From Odiellus spinosus (lineage: Eukaryota; Arthropoda; Arachnida; Opiliones; Phalangiidae): a DNA stretch of 64,000 nt. The notes below the pieces were generated by a model. That model was given only the letters and a program-made list of their open reading frames with translations. It was not told the DNA's origin and did not search any database. Positions 23,884-41,852 of the stretch are shown one piece after another. The stretch covers positions 11,291,004 through 11,355,003 of the forward strand of contig OY987239.1 of NCBI GenBank assembly GCA_963920705.1. The letters are read 5' to 3'. The translations under genes and the position numbers were made by a program. The number at the start of each line of letters is the position of its first letter. Within the stretch, counting starts at the first letter, position 1.

Positions 23884-24107
23884 GATTCAATTCAATATTT
23901 AATAAAAAGAGTTATTTACTTATTTTCATTTGTTCCAAAGTGATTTAGTTTTGAACATTAAAAACTAAGAGTTATGTAACAATTACTCTAATTAAAAGTA
24001 TTTTTCAAAGTTGAACTCGAAAATATTAGGTTTAGCATGAGAAATAAGACGGGTTCATAGGTCAAATGATCACTTTAAAAACTGTCTGCTCTAGTTTGTG
24101 TTAAGCG

Positions 24108-24312
24108 AAGCGTTAAGCCTAACGGGCGGCGGGAAACCGTCTGCTACTCAGTCGGTAATATAGATTGCCATTTGCCGGCTTTAAAACGGATTAAACATTT
24201 AAAGTTTTCGAGTTTTAAGTATTTAAAGTTAAATTTAAAGGTTCTTAAGTTTAATTTAACGTAATAATGTCTCTTAATTTACTAATCATAATTCGAAACG
24301 AGTACTTTATAT
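24108..24312 (-). repeat. dispersed repeat H, copy 2
   Basis: Inverted relative to 16968-17180. It starts GCCTAACGGGCGGCGGGAAA and ends near AATTCGAAACGAG. Together the two copies flank the GPCR-DCP2 region in opposite orientation. Confidence 0.65.
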
Positions 24313-24506
24313 TTCTTTAACATCCCATACATTTCAATCCATATTTGTACAATTTGGAGTATTTAAAAATTAAAACGGTACTTATTTATTTACTTAAATG
24401 TTAGTACTTAAAATAAAAAGAACATTAAGTGTCCGTAAAGATAAACGTACCACTATGCGTAAACTTTAGTGACCCTTCGTAAAAAGAGGCTAAGGATCGT
24501 TGAGTC

Positions 24507-24786
24507 AAGGAGGATTAGACAAGGAGAGGAAATGTGGGGCTGCGTTGAGTTAGAGAGAGAAGAGCCAACCTCCCACTCGGGTGGAAAGGGGGGATAGGAA
24601 ATTCTCGAGGTAAACTGTTGTCACGTGGTCGCTAGCTAGCGCGTCTCATAAAGGATTCGTTTTACCCACGTGACAACATTTTACCACGAAACGTCTCTAC
24701 CCCCGTTCTCCCAGAGTGGGAGTTTAGGCCGACGCAGTAGGAACCGCGCCGTCCCCACATTTCTTCTCCTTGTCTAATCCTCCTTG
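24507..24786 (-). mobile_element. MITE family E, copy 2
   Basis: CAAGGAGG...CCTCCTTG element, flanked by an exact 7-bp duplication GTTGAGT (24500-24506 and 24787-24793). It is inverted relative to copy 1. Confidence 0.95.
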
Positions 24787-24820
24787 GTTGAGTTCATTAA
24801 GGCAAACACGGAAATAGAAC

Positions 24821-24960
24821 GCCACTGCAAAAGGGGGAACATTCATAAAGGTGTGGGAAAGTTTCGAATTAGATGTTGAATTACGTCAAAGCCACTACAA
24901 AAGGGGGAGCATTCATAAAGGTGTGGGAAAGTTTCGAATTAGATGTTGAATTACGTCGAA
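24821..24960. repeat. 70-bp direct duplication
   Basis: GCCACTGCAAAAGGGGGAAC at 24821 and GCCACTACAAAAGGGGGAGC at 24891 start two nearly identical 70-bp copies. A 75-codon ORF beginning in the first copy has no recognisable similarity and is probably not a gene. Confidence 0.85.
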
Positions 24961-25037
24961 TTAAAACGATACTACACGAAAAACCTTCTCAATACCTTGA
25001 TAATCGTAAAATTTTACTATATTTTACCCTGATTACG

Positions 25038-25660
25038 TTCGTAATTATAACTAGATCGTTTAAATGTCTTTTGACGAGAAAAAAACCCAGTTATAATTAA
25101 CCAAATACTCCAAATAATACCTTATTGAAACCCTATGGAAATTAACATTGGCAAATCTGGATTTTAAATATAGTTTCGAATCTGGAACTTTTTTTGGAGG
25201 ATTTCGGTTCCTTTTGGGGTCCTATTTCCATTAAAGCGAGTTGAGTCCGATCCGTTAATTAGTTTTGTCAAAACAGGGGCGTCGGAAGCGGGGAGGCAGG
25301 GTGGGCTCAAGCCCCCTCGACCGTCGGATCTGGGGTAACTGAGCCCCATATAATTTGACCTTAGCCAACTTGTTCAGCCCACCCACTTAGTAATAACTTC
25401 CGACGCCCCTGTGTCAAAATAAAATATTTAAAATCCAAATTGCCATGCTAATCCCCATAGGGCGCCGATAAGGTATTATTTGGAGTATTTCGTTGATTCT
25501 GACCTGGTTTTTCCTCGTAATTAGTTACATAAATTATAATTATACCGTTTAAATGTCTTTAGACGAGAATAAGGTATTATTTGGAGTATTTGGTTGATTC
25601 TGACCTGGTTTTTCCTCGTAATTAGTTATGTAACATGATTTAAATGTCTTTAAAGTCTCT
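25038..25660. mobile_element. degenerate inverted-repeat element with nested hAT MITE
   Basis: AACCAAATACTCCAAATAAT at about 25100 is inverted at about 25474 (TATTATTTGGAGTATTT) and again at 25570. The stretch GTTTAAATGTCTTT...GACGAGAA also occurs on both sides (25060 and 25548). The element was probably interrupted by the hAT MITE at 25274 and partly duplicated at its right end. Confidence 0.6.
25274..25411 (+). mobile_element. hAT-type MITE, 138 bp
   Basis: Inverted termini CAGGGGCGTCGGAAG and CTTCCGACGCCCCTG, flanked by an exact 8-bp duplication TGTCAAAA (25266-25273 and 25412-25419). Both features are diagnostic of hAT elements. It is far too short to encode a transposase. Confidence 0.95.
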
Positions 25661-25968
25661 AATCTGTAACTTTTTGGTTGATTTCGGTTTCATTTGTGGG
25701 AGTAAGCTTTCGACCACTTTGGTTAAAAATTCTCTTGTCTTCATTATCCCTTTAAGGATAAGAAATCCACTACATTGAACGCTAAGGCGAGACATTTTAC
25801 ACCCCCCACATTAAGATATATTATCGGGATAAAAGAGGCTGATTAGGTACGGGTCTAGCCGGTTTAGAGATAATTCTGGTATCCTCATATATGTCTCTTG
25901 CTAAACACTTTCTGCGAAATATATTTGGAACCAACCATTCGCGTTTCAAAACGTCAATAAAATAAAAT

Positions 25969-26931
25969 ATGCCTGTAAAGTTCACGAAACGTTTGCCTGG
26001 GTATCATCTTAGAATCCCCCGTTATTTTGATACGGATACGTTTCTGCGTAGCTTGAAATACAAACCACAAAGCGACGACATATTTATTGACACGTATCCG
26101 AAATGCGGCACGACATGGACGCAACATATTGTTCAAATAATTCATCGACGTGGACAGCCATTGACTGAAGCGAAAGATTTTTTTAATTACTCACCGTTTT
26201 TGGAAATGGCTGGTTCTGAAACGGTTGAAACTCGACCCAAACCGAGTTCCATTAAGACTCACTTACCATTCGAACTGATTCCATTTTCGAAGGAGGCCAA
26301 ATATATTTACGTCGCTCGTAACCCGAAAGACGCTTGCGTTTCTTTTTACTATCATCACAAAACATTCGCCGAAGGTTATCAGTTTCAAGACGGTACAATG
26401 GACATTTTCTTCGAAGAGTTTATCAAAGGTAGAGTCGATTACGGCGATTATTTCGATCATCTAATTTCGTGGCACGAACAACGACACGGAAGGAATATCC
26501 TATTCCTCACCTACGAAGATATGAAGAAAGACCCAGCGAAGAATATTCTACAAATTGCAAATTTCATGAGTTCGGAATACGGACAACTTATGGAACAAGA
26601 TCCACAGTTTTTGCGTAACGTTATAAAATATAGCGATGTCAATTACATGAAGAAACACACGACCCAATTTGTCGAAGAGTTTTTAATTCAAACGGCTGAA
26701 AACTCAGCTTCTTCTTCACAGTTTTCAAAAGGTGCCTTGGAAGGTTTCAAAGGCTTAAGGTTGTCGGAAAATAGTAATAGAGATTTTAACTTCGTTCGAA
26801 AAGGTTTGATTGGTGATTGGAAGAATTATTTAACCCCGGAACAATCGAAAAGGATCGAAGAAAGGTTTGATCAGAAAACGATTGATACGGATATTCCACA
26901 ATTGTGGATCAACTCCGATTGGAGGGATTAA
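25969..26931 (+). CDS. cytosolic sulfotransferase (SULT family), intronless
   Basis: A 320-residue enzyme that transfers sulfate from PAPS to hydroxyl or amine acceptors in the cytosol. Visible motifs: the 5'-phosphosulfate loop TYPKCGTTW (42-50), the catalytic base H98 in KTHLP, the 3'-phosphate site YVARNPKDACVSFYYH (114-129, with R117 and S125) and the C-terminal RKGLIGDWK (277-285). Length is slightly above the usual ~295 residues; residues 236-262 form an extra Ser-rich region. A Cys replaces the Ser or Ala usual in the first loop. The substrate cannot be predicted. The whole coding region lies in one exon, so a retrocopy origin is possible, but the frame is intact and all motifs are kept. 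MITE family B copy 6 begins 32 nt after the stop. Confidence 0.94.
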   Translation: MPVKFTKRLPGYHLRIPRYFDTDTFLRSLKYKPQSDDIFIDTYPKCGTTWTQHIVQIIHRRGQPLTEAKDFFNYSPFLEMAGSETVETRPKPSSIKTHLPFELIPFSKEAKYIYVARNPKDACVSFYYHHKTFAEGYQFQDGTMDIFFEEFIKGRVDYGDYFDHLISWHEQRHGRNILFLTYEDMKKDPAKNILQIANFMSSEYGQLMEQDPQFLRNVIKYSDVNYMKKHTTQFVEEFLIQTAENSASSSQFSKGALEGFKGLRLSENSNRDFNFVRKGLIGDWKNYLTPEQSKRIEERFDQKTIDTDIPQLWINSDWRD

Positions 26932-26962
26932 TTAAATATACAATTATGTCGTGATTAATTAC

Positions 26963-27505
26963 TAGAGCTCGGAATCGGATCGATCCATTATCTTCCGTTA
27001 TTCGTATATTTTCAGATATTTTATTTTCGGATAAATTGTAACTAAAACAATGAAATTTCTATATTCGTATAATTGTTAAATGGTTTACCCGAAGATAAGC
27101 CTTCGCCGCTTTATCTATCTACAAATTACTCGTTTTCAAACGTATAACGATGGATAATTCGCGTTTCCAGAATAAAATATAAGAAAAAAATTTCAAATTG
27201 ACTTTTAATTCGAAGAATATAAATAAAACGACGAAACTAAGATTTTAAATCATCTTTTTATTCGTTAATTTTCACGAAAATAAATTTTGAATGTTTTTTA
27301 TCCGAACGTATAACGCATTGGATAATATTCTAAGATAAGTTGCCATTTTTGTTGGATAATAAAAACGGATATGGATTAGGTTTTTTTACTTTATCTTGGA
27401 ATAAGTTAACTCGAATGAAGTCTATTTTTAATCAAACGGATAATATACATCAGAATTTAGTAGATTTTATCCAATTAATAAAAATTATACGAATTCCGAG
27501 CTCTA
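26963..27505 (+). mobile_element. MITE family B, copy 6 (complete reference copy)
   Basis: A 543-bp element with short inverted termini TAGAGCTCGGAAT and ATTCCGAGCTCTA, including a TA at each end that fits a TA target duplication as in Tc1/mariner elements. AT-rich interior without a transposase. It starts 32 nt after the sulfotransferase stop and supplies AATAAA at 27222-27227 and 27477-27482, so it may provide that gene's 3' end. Confidence 0.88.
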
Positions 27506-27779
27506 TTAATTTCTACCTCCATTTTTAACATAAAATTGAGTAAACAGTATCAGGTTAAATTGCAGCTAGATGAGGCTTATGTTGTTTCTCTAACCCTAGT
27601 ATTGAGATTAGTATTTCTAGGCTTACATTAATTCATTCAACTTGTGTAAGAAAAATATCTACTCACGTTAAAATTAATAATTGTTGTATTAAAACAAAGG
27701 AAGGATTAATTTCAACATCATTTATTATATCAAATAAATATTAACTGTACAATTGTAAAATATATATATAACTTCTGTT

Positions 27780-28503
27780 TAAAGCGGCACTGTTACTGAC
27801 TTTTCATGAACTCCAAATGAAAATTGAGTGATATTTTCGGGTTAATCGTTAAAAAACGATTCAAAATATATATACATATGTCATAGAACAAAATTACAGG
27901 GACAGGAAAAATACATATTTTCAGAGGTATATAATAACTCCCTTCGGGGGGAAGTATGAAAGCCCCTATACTACCAATGCTAAAAATCACGAACAACGAG
28001 AGCCCCCTGCTGACTATCTAGGCCACTAGCTCGCGCTGGACTTCTCAATGTCGCTACTCTAGTAAATGGTCTTTGTATAAACAAGACGGCTCGATTTGTG
28101 TTTAGAACTTCCTGTCTCGGGAGTCAGGCTGTCTGTTAAATTGGAGTCGAAGGTTGACTTCAGCTCGCGAGTTCCGGAAGCGCGCGTAGGGAAAATTTAG
28201 TCAGGTTCAAAATGGTGTAACTATTTTTTGGGAGTAAAGCGGCGTGTCGATCCGCCGCGATTTACGCCGGGCACTCGTTGTTCGTCGATTTTGCCTACCT
28301 TTCATACTTCCACCCGAAGGGGGTTATTATATACCTCTGATATTTTATAATCGCCCATTTTCGAAATTTTTAAAATTTAAATTCCCCGCAATCTACGTCA
28401 TCACTATGGTCACGTGTTTCGATATTTTATAGATTCTCGCGCGTAATTATGGCACCAGTGATAAGGTCACTTTCGCGCCGTCTTCTTCGTAAAAGTACTT
28501 TAT
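27780..28503 (-). mobile_element. dispersed element D, copy 2, split by a family C MITE
   Basis: Reads in reverse relative to copy 1: TTAAAAAACGATTCAAAATA, then ACATATGTCATAGAACAAAA before the insertion, and CCCATTTTCGAAATTTTTAA, GCAATCTACGTCATCACTAT and GTAAAAGTACTT after it. MITE C copy 1 interrupts it at 27922-28339. The uninterrupted copy at 52.7-53.0 kb confirms continuity. Confidence 0.85.
27922..28339 (-). mobile_element. MITE family C, copy 1, nested in element D
   Basis: A 418-bp CAGAGGTATA...TATACCTCTG element, flanked by an exact 7-bp duplication ATATTTT (27915-27921 and 28340-28346). Near each end is a small hairpin region with CCCTTCGGGGGG or its variant. Copy 3 of D (near 52885) reads ACATATTTTATAATC, with a single ATATTTT and no insertion. 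This is a natural empty site. Confidence 0.96.
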
Positions 28504-28542
28504 CCACAAAGAAACTGACAGCCCCTTTTTTAAAACAAGTTT

Positions 28543-32442
<3,900 letters not shown>

Positions 32443-32530
32443 AATTTTGATCTGAAAATTAAAAAAATATATGCTAATTTATTCAGCATTTAAAAAGATG
32501 ACGAGTAGCTATTGTTGAAAAAGCTTTATG

Positions 32531-32610
32531 GCGCCAATATGACTCAATTTCAATTTGGAGATCGTGATAAATCCGTGTCATCCTCACTTTAGGTCCAATT
32601 TATAACCATG
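32531..32610 (+). mobile_element. element D terminal fragment
   Basis: ATGACTCAATTTCAATTTGG, then AGATCGTGA...CTCACTTTAGG, resembles the right end of D copy 1 (8530-8605) and the start of copies 2 and 3. Confidence 0.5.
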
Positions 32611-32933
32611 TAACCCTTTTTTTTTTCAAGAGTTTTATATGACAATACAGTTGTGAAAGTAGGTATAATTGGCACATATTTTATGATTATGAGTGCTAAC
32701 GGGAAAACCGTAAAGGAAATCTTAAGAGAGATAAAACAATTGAGTAGCCATATGTTCAGCAATCATATCATTAGACGCGTATAATGGTATCAGAAGTACA
32801 TAACAACCTTAACCCGTGGGTAATTTATTCAAAACGCTCAGACAATATAATAATAATGTTTTAAATTTGGTGCATTTTCAAACACTATTAAATTGTAATG
32901 TCTGTACGTGCGTACGTTCGTAATGTTTCACCG

Positions 32934-33170
32934 AAGGTTCCAGAAAAGTCTGGAGGGGTCTAGAAAATTCTGGAAAGGGCTTGAAATTTCTAGAAAACTC
33001 TGTAAAATTCTGGGAAGTGCTTGAAAGTTCTAGAAAATTCTGGGAAGTGCTTGAAAGTTCTAGAAAATTCTGGGAAGTGCTTGAAAGTTCTAGAAAACTC
33101 TGGGAAGTGCTTCAAAGCTCTAGAAAACTCTGTAAAATTCTGGAAAGTGCTTGAAAGATCTAGAAAACAG
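32934..33170. repeat. 30-bp imperfect minisatellite, about 7 copies
   Basis: Core GGGAAGTGCTTGAAAGTTCT, then AGAAAATTCT, repeated at 30-bp spacing with decaying edges. The 63-codon minus-strand ORF across it is periodic and not a gene. Confidence 0.9.
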
Positions 33171-33192
33171 TAGTTGCGCAATTAGATGTGGC

Positions 33193-33529
33193 CAGAAGCC
33201 GATGAAACCCTCCTTTGAAGTCTACTACTCCATTGTTCCATATAGCGCTCCTCTCTGTATGGGTAAAATTCCCAATTTTACGAGTTAGAAGGGGTCCTAC
33301 TTCTTCCCCCCTGTCTACGGAAAATTGTAAATTCTCTCTCTCCACAAACGACGACGTTTTTTTGACGAACTCCGAGGCTGCTAGAGATATTCGCTCGACG
33401 AGCTCCCGCTCCGAAAACATCTACCGTTAGGAGGCGTACGAATCGCGCCTTTTGAGAATAACCCATACAGAGAGGGGTAGACAAGACCCGGGAGTAATAG
33501 ACTTTAAAGGAGGGTTTCATCGGCTTCTG
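33193..33529 (+). mobile_element. MITE family A, copy 6
   Basis: Exact 7-bp duplication ATGTGGC (33186-33192 and 33530-33536). It lies upstream of the GGT coding region. The terminal repeats are typical of the family. Confidence 0.95.
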
Positions 33530-33624
33530 ATGTGGCTAAAAAGAAACCATTTGGCTCCTTGGGAAATGAAGAATTCGGTAGAGTGGGTACTTCAATTCTC
33601 ATAGACATCTGGTTATCTAATACT

Positions 33625-33628
<4 letters not shown>

Positions 33629-33661
<33 letters not shown>
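33629..33661. repeat. (TA)n microsatellite
   Basis: An uninterrupted TA run of about 33 bp. Confidence 0.95.
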
Positions 33662-33665
<4 letters not shown>

Positions 33666-35013
33666 CTTATCTTCTTAGCGCCCTTAAAACTCGAAATAAA
33701 CTTAAGAATAGAAAGGGTTTTTGAAGAATGACTTGTAATATTTTAAGTTATAATATTTATAGATAAGAATACACCTTATTCACGAAACGTGCGATTTTTC
33801 CCACTTATTACTTCGAAAAGAATTTACGTTAAATATTTTAGATTTGATATGAAATTAAGCATTGTGTATCAATCAACATCATGAATGATCATGTTGAAGG
33901 GAGGGTAAAGAGGAAAATCATGTGTTTTTTATTAATTGATTCTTCTACTAATTATAAGACATATCCGCTTAATTAATTCAATTAATTAATCATTAATTTT
34001 AAAAATCAAAATAGACCAATAGACCCAGATTTCATTGATCATTCCCTCAAACCAATCGTGTACCGCCCTGCCTTCCAACGAAGAGCTGTTGAACGCTGAT
34101 TGGCCCGAATTTATAATTTACCAAACTCTAGAAATTAATTAAAACGCCAAAAACTTATTTTAAAATTGTTTGAATAGGCAAATAAACCTACAGTTAATTT
34201 TTCGCGCGTCCTGGCACGTCATAAGGTAGCTTTCGCGCGGTGTTTTTAGTAAAAGTACTTGATACAGATCAAGTCAACTATCTTTCGTATGAAAATTAGG
34301 GTTAATTATGTTCCAGAAATAATCTACGTCATATATTGGGACAAAACTTATCTATATTTTAGTCATTTTTATTTTCTTAAGAACTAATTTTGATAATGGC
34401 GTGTTAATAATAGATTTAACTTAAATATGATCTAGTAATATTCACGTTTCTCGTAATATTATTCATATAGAAAAGGCATTACTTACATGATAGCCATTTT
34501 TAATTTATTTAAGTTATTCGGTATACAAGAAGTCCAAAGAATTATAATGACATCAAGAGCTTAATTTCCTAATTAAGTTGTTGAAATAAAGGTGCAGACG
34601 ACAAGTTATACACGAGAGACACGTTCTCGGATCCAGAAACCAAAGTTCGACTTGCCGCAAATTCTGCTCTCCGCGTAAAGGATTATTATCTAACCATTGG
34701 CGGTGCGTTTGAGCATAATTTATTTATTGAGGGAGAAGTATAATTTGATATACATTTAAGGCACACGGCATGACGGGAAAAAACTGTTTTCAAGGTCTCA
34801 AATTAAGTGTTTTTCGTCACTAGGAGTACCCGTGAGAATTACATTGTAGCCATTCATATAATACAGATCATTTAAAGGGTTACAGTTTCGTTTTAACAGG
34901 GTTCTTATACAACCTAGAAAAGTTAGGGAATTTGGATATTGGCCAATAAGATTAAGGGAAAAGTCAGGGAATTTGAAAATGTCCAAAAAACGTGGGATTG
35001 CCATAAGAATCAT
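33662..35013. other. intergenic region between GGT and MITE B copy 7
   Basis: AT-rich. A fragment of element D's terminus lies at 34200-34265 (TCATAAGGTAGCTTTCGCGC...GTAAAAGTACTT). A candidate exon at 34592-34702 is listed separately. A fragment with AAAGTCAGGGAATTTGAAAA near 34963 belongs to the same repeat as the arrays at 51 kb. Confidence 0.45.
34592..34702 (+). CDS. candidate orphan exon, unknown product
   Basis: Between an acceptor-like AAATAAAG and a donor-like GTGCGT, one frame is open and reads ADDKLYTRDTFSDPETKVRL then AANSALRVKDYYLTIGG. The composition is mixed and protein-like, unlike the AT-rich surroundings. No family was recognised and no partner exon was found within a few kb. 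The acceptor has only a weak pyrimidine tract. It could be a relic exon or a chance ORF. Confidence 0.25.
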
Positions 35014-35475
35014 ATATTTTATTTTCGGATAAATTGTTTGTAACTAAAACAATGAAATTTCTATATTCGTATAATTGTTAAATGGTTTACCCGAAGATAA
35101 GCCTTCGCCGCTTTATCTACCAACAAATTACTCGTTTTCAAACGTATAACGATGGATAATTCGCGTTTCCAGAGTCTAAAATATAAGAAAATATTTTCAA
35201 ATTGACTTTTAATTCGAAGAATATAAATAAAACGACGAAACTAAGATTTTAAATCATCATTTTATTCGTTATTTTTCACGGAAAATAAATTTTGAATGTT
35301 TTTTATCCGAACCTATAACGCATCGGATAATATTCTAAGATAAGTCGCCATTTTTGGATAAAAACGGATATGGATTAGGTTTCGTTACTTTATCTTGGAA
35401 TAAGTTAACTCGAATGAAGTCTATTTATAATCAAACGGATAATATACGTCAGAATTTAGTAGATTTTATCCGAGC
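35014..35475 (+). mobile_element. MITE family B, copy 7 (partial)
   Basis: Begins inside the left part (ATTTTATTTTCGGATAAATT) and ends near AGATTTTATCCGAGC, so both TAGAGCTCGG termini are damaged. The remaining interval 35476-35914 has no supported feature. Confidence 0.8.
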
Positions 35476-35914
35476 TATAGAAAAAATAATTTTCTCATTA
35501 AATTTAAATGTATTATATTTTCCTGTCCCTAACCCTTGAAACACGGTTTCCTTGGTAACTTAGGCGCGTGTCAAAACTAGCAAATGGGATAAAATTCGGT
35601 ACGGTAGATCCTAGATCATATAAACTAAACTCAATTTGTGTTCCCTTTTATACAAGTGCATTTTGATATAAGTGTAATGTTTGTACAGGCGCATTAAAAA
35701 TTGTTCGAAGCCCTAATTTTAAGCCAAATGCCTACGTAAAACGAAGCAATACTTAATTATTTATTACAGTGAGACTCTGAAGGAATTCTTATCAGAGGGA
35801 ATTAAGGCTTGCTCATAAATCATTGGATTTTGTAATTACTTTATTAGGAAAACAAAGTTATTTGTAACGAAATGGTTTCTGGGACTACAATAGTTACGCA
35901 ACAGTTGTTATTAT

Positions 35915-36332
35915 CAGAGGTATATAATAACCCCCTTCGGGGGGAAGTATGAAAGGTAGGCAAAATCGACGAACAACGAGTGCCCGGCGTAAATCGCGGC
36001 GGATCGACACACCGCTTTACTCCCAAAAAATAGTTACACCATTTTGAACCTGACTAAATTTTCCCTACGCGCGCTTCCGGAACTCGCGAGCCGAAGTCAA
36101 CCTTCGACTCCATTTTAACAGACAGCCTAACTCCCGAGACAGGAAGTTCTAAACACAAATCGAGCCGTCTTGTTTATACAAAGACCATTTACTAGAGTAG
36201 CGACATTGAGAAGTCCAGCGCGAGCTAGTGGCCTAGATAGTCAGCAGCGGGCTCTCGTTGTTCGTGATTTTTAGCATTGGTAGTATAGGGGCTTTCATAC
36301 TTCCCCCCGAAGGAGGCTATTATATACCTCTG
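35915..36332 (+). mobile_element. MITE family C, copy 3
   Basis: A 418-bp copy with an exact 7-bp duplication TTATTAT (35908-35914 and 36333-36339). Confidence 0.95.
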
Positions 36333-36504
36333 TTATTATTTAAAAGCGCGGCCAAAGTTGAAAATAAGTTTAAAAAAAGGTTTTTGGAGTTAAGATGTTT
36401 TTGCCTTAACAACCAACAACAAACGACAAATTAACCTGTTAATGAACGGAAGCGTAAAATTTCAATAAATTAGCTAATTTTACTGATAGCCGTTTTAAAG
36501 AAAT

Positions 36505-36605
36505 TATCTGCGAAAGGCCCCTTTAAAGTCGACTTATTTGCTAGCTTAGCAGACGACGTTAACCATAACAAATTGTACAGTTTAAGCAAGGCTATTTGCA
36601 TAAAT
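36505..36605 (+). repeat. dispersed repeat J, copy 1
   Basis: GCCCCTTTAAAGTCG followed by CTAGCTTAGCAGACGACGTT is shared with 40575-40665 in the same orientation. The two copies bracket RIOK2. Confidence 0.7.
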
Positions 36606-36851
36606 AAGATCATTTTAAAAGGTAAACTTTCAGATATGACCCTTAGATTTTTAATTAAGAAACTGATCAAAGCAATTAATAAACTTATTGACTTCTGTTA
36701 TTTTTAGGCCTCGTTGGAACCGGTAGACCGATACTAGTCTGTTTAGGAAAATAAATATTTCCCACCCCTTGACCCCATTTTCTAGTCGTCTGCTCGTTCT
36801 CTTGACTCATGTCTCGGAAATCATAACAGGCGTGCAAAAACTTTTTAAATA

Positions 36852-40247
<3,396 letters not shown>

Positions 40248-40574
40248 ATATTTTGGAATGTATTTAAGCCTTTATGTAATTAAAAATGATTTCTATTTGA
40301 TTTTTTCCTATTTTTTAGTCATGATTTAGTCAATTTCTCCTTCAAAAGCAGTGTTTCCACTCTGCTGTCGGAATTTTCCCCCATTTTAGGAGGAAAAACT
40401 CTGTTTTCGCCCATCCTATAGTAGTTTTTTCCTGTCCCATAGTAGTTTTTCCCCCAAAAATTTCCCCTTTATATAATTTTTACCGCTTTTGCTGATTTAT
40501 TTTCGCCATTAGGGATTTACAGTACATGCCCTCATTTAGGCCTATTTTCAGAAGTTTTTGTAGTGAATAGAGCC

Positions 40575-40837
40575 TTTAAATGGAAAGCCCCTTTAAAGTC
40601 GCCTTCATTTCTAGCTTAGCAGACGACGTTGACCATAAATTTGTACAGTAAACCAGTAAACCTAGGCTGTAACGCTGGTGACTAACGGAATAGGATTTTA
40701 AAGTAGGAAATTTCATAGCAGATAAGGCCTTTAAATTAAGATCATCATATGACTTGTGCTGGGCAAACAATTTCCCACTACACGTCGTTATTTTCCCAAA
40801 AAAATGACACAATGTTCAGTACTTATTTCCGTCCCTG
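40575..40837 (+). mobile_element. repeat J copy 2 ending in a hAT-like terminus
   Basis: Starts with the J segment (GCCCCTTTAAAGTCGCC...TAGCTTAGCAGACGACGTT) and ends ACTTATTTCCGTCCCTG, the same terminus as the hAT MITE at 21400. A matching left terminus was not found, so the element is probably truncated. The interval 40248-40574 is the RIOK2 3' flank, with no other supported feature. Confidence 0.5.
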
Positions 40838-40901
40838 TACGAAATTTGTAATGAGAAATTGAATCCGAAGTTCCGAACTAGTAGTGAACCGAGCTGAGTG
40901 A

Positions 40902-41238
40902 ACTCTTCCGAACTCCTCTCTAGTAAGATCATCGTCTATCGTTTCACAGCGTCTGTGGAACAATCAGACAGGTAAATCAGTTTCAATCAATTTTAGAGGC
41001 TATTTTTAATGTATAAATATAATTAAAAATTTAATTATAGGTTATATTAAAGATCTAAGCCAGGCTATTTTGTAGAATTCTTTAACCAGTTTAAAAATAA
41101 TTTAATTATTCTCGGGTGACTCTGGTCTAGTTTCACGCTATGGCCAAGGCTTAGAAACTAACGCGTGTTGATATCATTCTCTCATAGAGCGAATGTTTTT
41201 TATTTGGTAAATACTAATTCTTTACGTTATTTAAATAG
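40902..41238 (+). promoter_or_regulatory. RPL32 5' non-coding exon and 5' UTR intron
   Basis: A donor CAGACAG|GTAAAT at 40971/40972 pairs with an acceptor TTAAATAG ending at 41238, five nt before the RPL32 ATG. This fits a first non-coding exon ending at 40971. A pyrimidine-rich stretch (CTCTTCC, CTCCTCTC near 40902-40921) could contain a 5' TOP transcription start, as expected of ribosomal protein genes. The start site itself is inferred. Confidence 0.5.
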
Positions 41239-41243
41239 AAAAA

Positions 41244-41832
41244 ATGGCAATTCAACCACTCAAACGAGTCAAGGTTGTTAAGAAGAGAGTAAAGAAGTTC
41301 ATTCGCCATCAATCTGATCGCTATAAGAAGCTAAGAGTAAGTTTTATCTTTTCTGTTATGCTAATTTAAAGCTGGTCTTCAAGCTTAGTTCAGCTTACAT
41401 GTTGTCTAATTTTTGGTACATCTGGCCTTTCAATAATATGATATTTCTTTCTTTGTTTAGCCTAACTGGAGAAGACCCAAAGGTATCGATAATCGTGCCA
41501 GGCGTAGGTTTAAGGGTCAAATTCTCCTCCCTAATATCGGTTACGGATCTAAAAAGGCTACTCGTCATATCCTACCCAATGGATTCAAGAAGGTCGTCGT
41601 ATGTAATATGAGAGTAAGTACCGAACTCTTTAAAATGTATATTTCGAAATAATAAACTCTCAATTTCTGAAAGGAATTGGAGATGTTGATGATGCAAAAC
41701 AGACGCTTTTGCGCTGAAATTCATCACGGTGTTTCTAGCAAGAAACGTAAAGTTTTAGTTGAAAGAGCGAAACAACTAGCGATAAGAGTAACAAACGCAT
41801 CTGCTCGAATCCGCGCTGAGGAACACGAATAA
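41244..41832 (+). CDS. RPL32: 60S ribosomal protein L32 (eL32)
   Basis: A structural protein of the large ribosomal subunit. Coding exons 41244-41336, 41461-41613 and 41674-41832, all GT-AG, give 134 aa (135 in human). Conserved blocks are seen throughout: [76 protein letters not shown] and [20 protein letters not shown]. The start is the only in-frame ATG and matches the family N-terminus. The acceptor lies five nt upstream of the ATG. The stop codon lies inside an AATAAA (41828-41833), and another AATAAA follows at 41847-41852. Confidence 0.98.
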
Positions 41833-41846
41833 AATATATCTTGTTT

Positions 41847-41852
41847 AATAAA
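41847..41852 (+). terminator. polyadenylation signal for RPL32
   Basis: AATAAA 15 nt after the stop codon, followed by an A/T-rich stretch. The AATAAA overlapping the stop is probably too close to be the main signal. Confidence 0.6.

Noticed and set aside
24873-25100. 75-codon plus-strand ORF
   Set aside because: It starts inside a 70-bp duplication and runs into an inverted-repeat element. No recognisable domain or splice sites.
32990-33181. 63-codon minus-strand ORF with repeated HFPEFSRTFK
   Set aside because: It is the translation of a 30-bp minisatellite.
41399-41611. 70-codon ORF overlapping RPL32 exon 2
   Set aside because: It is a different frame of a confirmed RPL32 exon.
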